Positions 57,179 through 64,000 of a DNA stretch of 64,000 nucleotides are shown piece by piece. The notes beneath the pieces were generated by a model that worked only from the letters and a program-made list of their open reading frames with translations, searched no databases and had not been told where the DNA came from. Source of the DNA: Cyanidium caldarium (Eukaryota; Rhodophyta; Bangiophyceae; Cyanidiales; Cyanidiaceae); the NCBI GenBank assembly GCA_026184775.1, contig JANCYW010000010.1:405705-469704 (forward strand). Direction: 5' to 3'. The position numbers were made by a program, and so were the translations under genes. Position 1 is the stretch's first letter, and the number at the start of each line of letters is the position of its first letter.

Positions 57179-59863
57179 ATGAAGAGACGGGTGCTGCACT
57201 TTTTCTCGTCACACTCGAAACGGAGCGAGGTGCATGAGATTCGGGAGGACTTGCGGTCCACGTCGAACACGGTGAAAAAGTACGCTTTGCGGCAGACGAT
57301 CGCCTCGATGACGGTGGGCAAGGACATGTCGGGGCTGTTCTCCGACGTGGTCAACTGCATGCAGTCGAACAACTTGGAGGTGAAAAAGCTGGTGTATTTG
57401 TACGTGAATCAGTACGCGAAGACGCAGCCGGACTTGGCGATACTGGCGGTGAACACGTTTGTGAAGGACGCGAGCGACTACAACCCGCTGATCCGGGCGC
57501 TGGCCGTGCGCACCATGAGCGGCATACGGTTGGAGCGGGTGCTGGAGTATCTGGCGCCACCGCTGCGGGCGGCGCTGCGCGACGCCGATCCCTACGTTCG
57601 AAAGGTGGCGTGTCTGGCGGTGGCCAAGGTGTACGAGAGCAGCCCGCGGTTGGCGCGCGAGGGCGGTTTCGTGCAGACGCTGCAGGCGATGCTGACCGAG
57701 GACGGCAATCCGATGGTGCTGAGCAACGCGGTGGCGGCGCTGAGCAGCATCGCGCGTCGGGCGGGCACGTCAGCGGAGTCGCAGCAGGTGTTTCGCGTGG
57801 ATCGCTCGCTGCTGTCGCGGCTGCTGATCGCCCTGAACGAGTGCAACGAGTGGGGGCAGGTGGTGTTGCTGGAGGCGGTGGCGCGCTACGTGCCAGGGGA
57901 TGCGCGCGAGGCGCAGGTGATTCTGGAGCGGGTGTTGCCGCGCCTGCAGCACGCCAACAGCGCGGTGGTGTTGGCGGCGGCGCGGGTGGTGCGCAACGTG
58001 GCCGCGTCGTCGCCGGCGGTGTCGTCGCCCAAGGTGCTCCCGGCGGTGTTGTCTCTGGTGTCCACGCGGCAGCCGCCGGAGGTGGTCTATGTGGCGCTGC
58101 GCACCCTGAACGCCATGGCGCAGCTGGACCGCGGCTCGTTGCCGGGGCACTTTCGGGCGTTCTTCTGCGACTTTGACGACCCGCCGTATTTGAAGCAGGA
58201 GAAGCTGGAGATGTTGGTGTTGGTGGCGGCCGCTGAGAATTATGAGCGCGTGCTGCCGGAGCTGATGGCGTACGCCAACGAGGTGGATGTGGAGTTGGCG
58301 TGCACGGCGGTGCGGGCCATCGGGCGCATCGGTCTGCTGGTGGAGGCGGCCGCGGATGCCTGCATGGAGGCGTTGGCGGGCACGGTGCGACAGAGCGCAC
58401 CGCACTTGACGCAGGCAGCATTGGTGGCGGTGCAGGAGCTGATGCGGCGCTATCCAGGGCGATATGCGACGGCGGCAGCCGTGGTGCAGCGGCTGGTGGC
58501 GGTGTCGCGCAGCGTGGATGCCGACACCGGACAGCTGGAGCTGGTGCCGTACGAGGACGTGGCGGCGCGGGCGGCGCTGTTCTGGCTGTTGGGGGAGTGT
58601 GCGCCGGCGGACGCACTGCCGCTGTTGCGCAGCGTGGTGTCGGCCGGTGTCGACGACGAGGGCTTTCTGGGGGAGGCGCCGGCGGTGCAGCTGCAGATCC
58701 TGACTGCAGCCGCCAAGTTGTGGTTGCGGGATGCCAAGGCGGGGCAGGCGGCGTCGCCCAGCGGCGAGCTGTTGCGGCAGGCGCTGGCGTCGGCGGTGAG
58801 CGGCGCCGAGGAGAGTTTGGATGTGCGCGATCGGGCGCTGCTGTATCGGCGACTGTGGGAGGAGGGGTCCGGTCTGGAGGCGGTGCTGGCGGCGGAGCGG
58901 CCGGCGGTGCGCGCGCCCGAGGCGCTGTGGGAGTCGGAGGAGGTGCTGCGACGGTGGTTGTCGGAGATCGGGTCGGTAGCCTCGGTGATAGGGCTGGTGT
59001 GGGTACAGAGCGCTGACTCGCCGCCGGATCGATTTGTGGGGGAAGCGGGGAGTGCGGAGGAACTGGAGCCGGAGCGAGGTGCAGAGTCAGCACCTGCGCC
59101 GACCCCTTCGGGGGCTATGACGGTATCGCCGCCGTCGCGTTCATTGCTGTCCGCGGATCGGGGCCGCGGCCTGCGCATCACTGGCGGGGTGGTGCAAGAT
59201 GCGCCTCCGAAGCGGCGCTGGGCGCTGGCCATGACGTTGGAGAATCTGAACGTGCTGCCGGGCGCGAGCGGGTTCGCGGTGCAGCTGAATCGGAATGTGT
59301 TGGGGTTGGTGCCGGCGGCGCCGATGCAGGTGCGGCCGCCGCTGCTGCAAGCCGGCGACAGCGCCACGGTGGTGGTGCCGCTGGAACAGCGCGCCGAGCA
59401 CGCGGACGACGCCAAAGGCCGTGTGCTTCAGATCGCCATCAAGTGCAGCCCGCTGGGAGTGCTGTACTTTGCGGACACGGTGCCGCCGACGCTGATATTT
59501 CGAGGGGCGTCCGGGGCCATGGATCGCGGTCGGTTTCTGCAAGAGTGGAATCGCGGCGGTGCCGAGGAGCTGCGGCAGCGGCTGCCGTGGCGGCGGGTAT
59601 CCTCGGTGGAGGATGCGCGCTCGCGATTGTTGGGGCTGCGGGCAGGCGACGAGGCGGTGTTGTTGCATGTGGTGGCCGAGCGTCGTCTGGATGGCGGGCG
59701 TGCCGTGCAGTTGTTTGCGGTTGTCGGGGTGGGGATGCAGGCGGTGTTGTTGGTGGAGCTGGTGCTGCGGGGAGAGGAGAGAGTATGTGAGGTGGGGATG
59801 CGCGGGAGAGTGTCGGATGCGTGTCGGAGAGCGTTTCTGGAGAGTGTAGGGGATTGTTTATAA
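57179..59863 (+). CDS. Beta-adaptin (AP-1/AP-2 complex large subunit)
   Basis: An 894-residue clathrin adaptor large subunit, which sorts cargo into clathrin-coated vesicles at the trans-Golgi network or plasma membrane. The N-terminal trunk is full of HEAT/ARM helices and begins with KRSEVHEIREDLRS, then KKYALRQTIASMTVGKDMSGLF, LEVKKLVYLYVNQYAKTQPDLA and IRALAVRTMSGIRLERVLEYL, blocks that match beta-1/beta-2 adaptin closely. A hinge (about residues 610-680) is Ser/Pro/Glu-rich; a canonical clathrin box was not certain. The C-terminal ear includes WALAMTLENLNVLPG and the FLQEWNRG block. Beta-1 and beta-2 cannot be told apart by eye, and one subunit may serve both complexes. The ATG at 57179 fits the family; the open frame to 57014 is ignored. 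Confidence 0.93.
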   Translation: MKRRVLHFFSSHSKRSEVHEIREDLRSTSNTVKKYALRQTIASMTVGKDMSGLFSDVVNCMQSNNLEVKKLVYLYVNQYAKTQPDLAILAVNTFVKDASDYNPLIRALAVRTMSGIRLERVLEYLAPPLRAALRDADPYVRKVACLAVAKVYESSPRLAREGGFVQTLQAMLTEDGNPMVLSNAVAALSSIARRAGTSAESQQVFRVDRSLLSRLLIALNECNEWGQVVLLEAVARYVPGDAREAQVILERVLPRLQHANSAVVLAAARVVRNVAASSPAVSSPKVLPAVLSLVSTRQPPEVVYVALRTLNAMAQLDRGSLPGHFRAFFCDFDDPPYLKQEKLEMLVLVAAAENYERVLPELMAYANEVDVELACTAVRAIGRIGLLVEAAADACMEALAGTVRQSAPHLTQAALVAVQELMRRYPGRYATAAAVVQRLVAVSRSVDADTGQLELVPYEDVAARAALFWLLGECAPADALPLLRSVVSAGVDDEGFLGEAPAVQLQILTAAAKLWLRDAKAGQAASPSGELLRQALASAVSGAEESLDVRDRALLYRRLWEEGSGLEAVLAAERPAVRAPEALWESEEVLRRWLSEIGSVASVIGLVWVQSADSPPDRFVGEAGSAEELEPERGAESAPAPTPSGAMTVSPPSRSLLSADRGRGLRITGGVVQDAPPKRRWALAMTLENLNVLPGASGFAVQLNRNVLGLVPAAPMQVRPPLLQAGDSATVVVPLEQRAEHADDAKGRVLQIAIKCSPLGVLYFADTVPPTLIFRGASGAMDRGRFLQEWNRGGAEELRQRLPWRRVSSVEDARSRLLGLRAGDEAVLLHVVAERRLDGGRAVQLFAVVGVGMQAVLLVELVLRGEERVCEVGMRGRVSDACRRAFLESVGDCL

Positions 59864-60846
59864 AAAGTGGGTACGGAGGACGAGTCTCTTCGGCGCCTCG
59901 ATGTTGGCAGTGAATGCGCAGCGCATGCAGTGCGACTCGCCGTCGGCCCGGCTGCGTCGTCCGTCAGCCTAAACACGCTGCTCCGGGGGCTGCGCGGAAG
60001 ATCTGTTTGCCGAGTGGTGGTCTGGCCAGGATCGACCGCGAAGATCACCGTCGTTCGCGGTGTGATCGACTTTCGGACTTTGCAGCGCCCGATGATGACA
60101 AGAAGGGGTTAGGCTCGATCGTGTGGTTGTGCTGAAGCAGATGCAGAATTCTTCGTCGGGGAATCCTCGACGAGGACGACACGGATACGCCGGGCGTGGA
60201 ATGCCGTGCGGAATGGCCAACGCGATGCGCAGCAGGTTGAATACGGTATTGCTGTCGCGGTTATGTATGTACTCACACTTGGTATGCTGACACTGCAGCA
60301 GATGCTAGACTGCGCACGCCTTCTCGTCTTTCGCACAGCGTTTGTGCAGGTGAGACCGAGCACTGCCGGCTGCGCTGTAACCAACACACCGACCAGATAC
60401 GCTGTGCGTGGCCTCGGTTGCGGTGTCGGAATACCCGTTGCCGCCGCACGCTGCACCGCGACGAAAACGCCGTATGCAACCAACTGCCCATCGTTGGGAG
60501 GCCTATGTCAATTACACACAGCGATGGACCTGTCGGTGTCGTCGTATGTCGAGAAGAGCAACAACACGTGTGACTCGGCGTCATCCCCTTTACCGAGGGT
60601 CAACGATGACCTAGTGGGTGAATTCTGTCTCTTACCTGCTTTCCAACAACACTCAAGTTTATGATTCGGTGTTGGTGGCGCTGGTGCTCTCTCTGTACGC
60701 ATTCAATGCTGTCCTCATTCATGTGTGTCTTTTCTGGGTGTATCTGGTCGTTGCCGTTCCTCGCATGCGATGTGCTGTCCCGCTTCCGTTCCCGCTGCCC
60801 CAGCGCCGTCGGTCCGTGCGCGCTCCCCAGTCTCCCTGCTCCCACG
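59864..60846. other. Gene-poor stretch at the start of the subtelomere
   Basis: 983 bp with no recognisable gene. Short ORFs on both strands (longest 152 aa at 60206-60664 on the plus strand) have no domain and biased composition. A possible short stem (CCGCGAA/TTCGCGG) sits at about 60027-60055. It starts directly after the last housekeeping gene and ends at the broken trefoil copy. Confidence 0.5.
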
Positions 60847-61590
60847 CTAACGTATGGCCACACACTCTGTATCGTTGACACACACCTCGTCGTCGGTGCA
60901 ACAGCGCACCTTGTTCACAAAGTTGTCCGACGGTATGGTGTAGGTGCCGCACTGCTTGGAGGGGTCCCGGCACACGCAGAACGAGGCCGCGGTGCCATAG
61001 GTGGATGATGATAACGCCGTGTTGCCGCTGGCTCCCGCGGTGTAGGCGCAGTTCTGGGTGGCGGTGTTGCAGCACTCGGGACCGCACGGCACGTAAGTGG
61101 AGTTGCTCGTTCCCGAACGGGTGCTGTCGGGGGCCGTCGTTGACCCCGCCGACTGACACACAAACTGCGGCACCTTCTGATAGCACTCGCCGCCGTAGCC
61201 CACGCAACAGCCCGCCTGCAGACACTGCTGCACCGTGGGTGTTGTCGAGGAAGATTGGTGCTGTCGGTGACAGGGCTGTCGCTCAAACTGCGGCACCGCA
61301 CAGGTGTGCTCTGCCTGGTAACAGTACGGTGTGGCGCGGTATTCGGCGGCGTGTTGGCCGTTTTGCACCCAGGCGCTGTGGGTGGCGGCGTCATAGCAGC
61401 ATCCCTAGGAGAGGCAGGTGAAGCGTTTGACGCCCGGCTGGCCGCGCGGTTGGCGTGTGTGGACCGGATGTTTGGTGGTGGATAGGGGGCAGCAGGGGCA
61501 CCGGGACAGCGGTGCCTGCCGTTGGAAGGTGGTGGCCGAGGGCTGTGGTGCGACGGTGGTCGTCGTCGTAGAGGCACCACGGGGCGATGA
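60847..61590 (-). pseudogene. Broken trefoil-protein paralogue (subtelomeric fragment)
   Basis: The minus strand encodes the C-terminal half of a second trefoil protein. Residues of the intact frame (61368-60847, 173 codons) match the gene at 21886-23073 closely: PYCYQAEHTCAVPQFERQ, QQCLQAGCCVGYGGECYQK, CGPECCN, FCVCRDPSKQCGTYTIPSDN and NKVRCC are shared. The copy is broken. An in-frame TAG at 61405-61407 replaces the Gln codon CAG of FTCYSQGCCYDA in the intact gene. Further upstream the homology (IAPWCLYDDDH against IAPWCFYDAAH) continues in another frame, so there is at least one frameshift between about 61410 and 61560. Beyond about 61590 it runs into simple T/G-rich sequence, and the signal peptide and first trefoil module are absent. 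It could still give a short protein from a Met at 61368. Confidence 0.8.
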
Positions 61591-63620
61591 AGATGATGAA
61601 GATGAGGTGGTGGTGGTGGTGGTTGGTGGTGGTGAGTCGGTTGGCCGCAGAGCATGTGGGCATGGCGCGGGAGTTGTTGGTAGTGGATGTGATACGTTGC
61701 AGGGCGCGCCGGGGGTGCGGGAGAGATGGAGAGACAAGTGGGTACTCTTAGTGTTGTTGTTGTTGGAGTGTGAGTGTGACTGTGAGTAAGAGAAGTAGTG
61801 TGGGGTGCGCGTGATTGTCAGGGAGTGGGAGTGGTGTTGTGGCGGTCGTTCCGGTTACGGTGGCCACATCGGAACGCCGTGTTATTGTTGTTGTTGTTGG
61901 GGGAATCGGGCACTGGTGCGTCTCTGTGTTGGTGTGTGGACCCGATATGAGGCGATCTGGGGCAGCGCAGATGGAAGTGGGTTTGGGGCCGCTGGGCGAG
62001 CTATAGAGATGTTGAATTGCGGGGTGTTGGGTTTCGAGGGTGGTGGGGTGTTGGCGGGTGAGCGCCTGGTCGGGTGGTGGTGGTGATGGGAGTGTTTGGG
62101 TGTGTTGGTCGGTTGGGGGGTGTTGAGGCGAGTGACGACCGGTTTGGGCGGGAACGGCCAGCGGGTCGGTTGGGAGCTGGGAGCTGGGGGAGTGTTGGCG
62201 GGTGAGCGCCTGATGGGTTGATGATCGGTGGTGGTGGGAGAGGGGTCATGGGCGTGCGGGAGCGTTGGTTGGTGGGTGTTGGGAGTGTTGGGAGTGTGTT
62301 GGGGTGGTTGGAAGCGGAAGCGGGGAGCGGTGGCTGCGCGTGCGTCTGGGAGTGTAAAAGAACGCTGAGAGCTCTGGATCGATGGAAGGAATGAAGGAAT
62401 GAGCGATTGATGGGGTGAGCGTGTGGGATGGGCGCTGCGCAGCGTTACGCAGCGTCGGGAGGCGTGTGTGTGTGTGTGAGTGTTGTGACGGTGGTGGTTG
62501 GCTACAGGGGAACGAGCGGGGCAGGTGAAGTGAGATGGGCGAGTATGGGTGAGTATGGGTGTGTGTGGGATGGGGTGTTGATGGATGTGGAGATGGAGGT
62601 GAATGATTGTTGGTGGTTGGTGGTGGGTTGGAGTGAGATGAATGGAGGTGTTGGTGTTGGTGGATGACGGAGTGTTGGTGGAGTGAAGTTGGAGGGCGGC
62701 TGTGAGTGTATGCGTTTGGGAGTGAGTGGCTGGTTGTGGTGGGTGGATGCGTGTGTGAGTGGGATGAGCGTGTGTTGCCTGAGTGGGTGTTACTGGGGTG
62801 GTTGGATGGCGTGTGTGTGTGTGTGCGCCGGACGGTGGGACGGTGGGACGGTGGCGGGAGGTGGGAAAAGCGTTTCGGTGTGTTGGCGGGTGCGAGAGGT
62901 GTCGGTGTTGTTGCGGCTGGTTGTAGACGAGGGGAGTGCCGGGTGTATGGAATCGTATGGAATGGGGTCGCCTTGTGTGTGGATGCGCACAGATCGGTAA
63001 CGGTTATGGGAGCGGCGGCGCATTGTGGGTGCGCGCGCGCCGATCGGCAGCGGCGCGCAGGTGAGGGTGCGCGTTGATTGTGTCGATCGAGAACAGTAGA
63101 CAAGAAGCGGCGATCGCGGCGATGGTGCGGAGTGGTGGATGCGGTGTGGGCGCCACCTGGTGGGAAAGCGTCGGTGAAAGTGGGAGAGAGCGATGGTGGT
63201 GGTGGGCAGCGCGGCGGCGGTTACGGTGCCTATGTGGGTAGTGTTGTTGCTGTTGCTGGGTGTATGTAACGAGTCCGAGAACGGCGACGATGATGAAGCG
63301 CGTGGAAGGTGTATGTGTGGGAGCGGGTGTTGTGGCTGGGAGTGTGTGTGTGTGTGTGGGAGTGGCGTGACCTGAATGGAATGGATGTGGCATGGCACGC
63401 CGCAATTGCGTTTTTTGTGGATGTGTATCGCCGGTCGGCGCCGTGCCCTGCCCGGGAGTGGCGCGTGTGTGGCTTGTTGGAGCGGTGGGGAACGGGCATG
63501 GGGAGTGGGGCGGCGCGTGTCGGGAATGTGTTTTCGTTATTTGTTTTTTATTGGGGATCGACGTGAGCGCGCGCGATCGTGCGCACGGGAGAGCGTTTGG
63601 GGGAATGGGAGTGGTGTCGC
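61591..63620. other. Subtelomeric G/T-rich low-complexity sequence
   Basis: About 2 kb with a strong strand bias: the plus strand is rich in G and T (many TGTGTG, GGTGGTGG, GTTGTTG and GGGTGTTGG words) and poor in C. ORFs on the minus strand here translate to Pro/Thr/His/Ser repeats and are artefacts of composition. A 21-nt word (GTGTTGGCGGGTGAGCGCCT plus G) occurs near 62048 and again near 62193. No gene was recognised. The G-rich strand runs toward the telomere, as in the array itself. Confidence 0.65.
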
Positions 63621-63880
63621 GTGTGAGTTGGGTGAGATCGGGCGACCGGGTGTGAGTTGGGTGGGATCGGGCGACCGGGTGTGAATTAGGGGGGATCGGG
63701 CGACCGGGTGTGAGTTGGGTGGGATCGGGCGACCGGGTGTGAATTAGGGGGGATCGGGCGACCGGGTGTGAGTTGGGTGGGATCGGGCGACCGGGTGTGA
63801 GTTGGGTGGGATCGGGCGACCGGGTGTGAGTTGGGTGGGATCGGGCGAAGGGGTGTGAGTTGGGTGGGAAGTCGGGCGAA
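63621..63880 (+). repeat. 29-bp subtelomeric tandem repeat, about 9 units
   Basis: Units begin at 63621, 63650, 63679, 63708, 63737, 63766, 63795, 63824 and 63853, exactly 29 bp apart, with the shared core GTGTGAGTTGGGTGGGATCG then GGCGACCGG. Units 3 and 5 (63679, 63737) carry a variant GTGTGAATTAGGGGGGATCG, so variants alternate, which points to duplication of two-unit blocks. The last unit degrades (GCGAAGGG) as it meets the telomere array. Confidence 0.95.
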
Positions 63881-64000
63881 TGGGGGGGAATGGGGGGGAA
63901 TGGGGGGGAATGGGGGGGAATGGGGGGGAATGGGGGGGAATGGGGGGGAATGGGGGGGAATGGGGGGGAATGGGGGGGAATGGGGGGGAATGGGGGGGAT
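63881..64000 (+). repeat. Telomere array, 10-nt unit AATGGGGGGG
   Basis: Twelve tandem copies of TGGGGGGGAA fill the last 120 bp; the final copy ends GAT instead of GAA. The G-rich strand runs 5' to 3' toward the window end, as expected at a right chromosome end. The unit resembles the AATGGGGGG type reported for Cyanidioschyzon merolae, which I recall, with one extra G. The window stops here, so the true array may be longer. Confidence 0.9.

Noticed and set aside
60026-60070. A stem-loop (CCGCGAA/TTCGCGG) as an RNA gene
   Set aside because: The stem is 7 bp with bulges beyond it and has no tRNA, snRNA or snoRNA features.
60206-60664. A 152-codon plus-strand ORF between beta-adaptin and the broken trefoil copy
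   Set aside because: A short hydrophobic stretch is present, but there is no family resemblance, and the opposite strand is equally open, so coding is not supported.
62246-63103. A 285-codon minus-strand ORF in the subtelomere
   Set aside because: Translation is repetitive Pro/Thr/His/Ser from G/T-rich simple sequence, with no sign of a folded domain.
63621-63880. Regular 29-bp spacing read as a CRISPR array
   Set aside because: The units are contiguous with no unique spacers between repeats, next to a telomere in a eukaryote; it is a satellite.

Overview
The window looks like the end of a nuclear chromosome of a unicellular red alga of the Cyanidiophyceae (Cyanidioschyzon/Cyanidiococcus/Cyanidium side). 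Every recognisable protein gene reads as a single uninterrupted ORF, genes are packed with short spacers on both strands, and base composition is GC-rich. The gene set is eukaryotic: RAD51, RFC1, TOR, beta-adaptin, a UBC13-type E2, USP, PUF and USP/RING ubiquitin proteins. It is also photosynthetic: ferredoxin-NADP reductase, an SQD2-type sulfolipid synthase, a NusG with a likely plastid transit peptide, and an RseP-like plastid protease. The right end is a perfect G-rich telomere-like array, 12 units of a 10-mer (AAT followed by seven G). This resembles the AATGGGGGG type I recall for Cyanidioschyzon merolae but has one extra G. The species assignment is inference.

Layout. 1-188 holds the 3' end of petH (FNR). 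303-13124 carries RAD51, a PAP2 lipid phosphatase, a PUT-type polyamine/amino-acid permease, a USP deubiquitinase, a carbonyl-reductase-like SDR, a Pumilio protein, an organellar release factor RF1 and a CAD-type alcohol dehydrogenase. 13803-25764 carries inositol-3-phosphate synthase, a coiled-coil protein with an R-SNARE-like tail, a Pro-rich orphan, a very-long-chain 3-hydroxyacyl-CoA dehydratase, NusG-SAP, a secreted trefoil-domain protein and a DNMT3-type cytosine methyltransferase with an extra PHD finger. 25702-42203 carries a CCCH zinc-finger membrane protein, RFC1, a site-2 protease, a WD40 protein, ethanolamine/choline kinase, the E2, an SLC4/BOR anion transporter, a membrane J-protein, a CZIB/UPF0587 protein and G6PD. 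42218-59863 carries a lipid-anchored-looking ankyrin-RING protein, SQD2, an orphan, TOR kinase and beta-adaptin. From 59864 to the end lie a gene-poor stretch, a broken second copy of the trefoil gene, G/T-rich low-complexity sequence, a 29-bp tandem satellite and the telomere array.

The genes do not form an operon or one pathway; this is ordinary compact housekeeping territory running into a subtelomere. Several neighbouring genes are divergent pairs separated by only 82-200 bp and probably share promoters. Membrane-lipid genes recur (PAP2, MIPS, HACD, ethanolamine kinase, SQD2), as do ubiquitin genes (USP, E2, RING-ankyrin), but nothing in the sequence shows they are co-regulated.

The most interesting points are the DNMT3 protein with two zinc-finger modules, a DFG-to-DHG change in the TOR kinase, the trefoil gene with its decayed subtelomeric copy, the NusG-SAP fusion, the R-SNARE-like tail and the 10-nt telomere unit. 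I found no convincing tRNA, rRNA, transposon or CRISPR array by eye. Start codons were chosen by homology, spacing and transit-peptide appearance, and several are uncertain by tens of codons.
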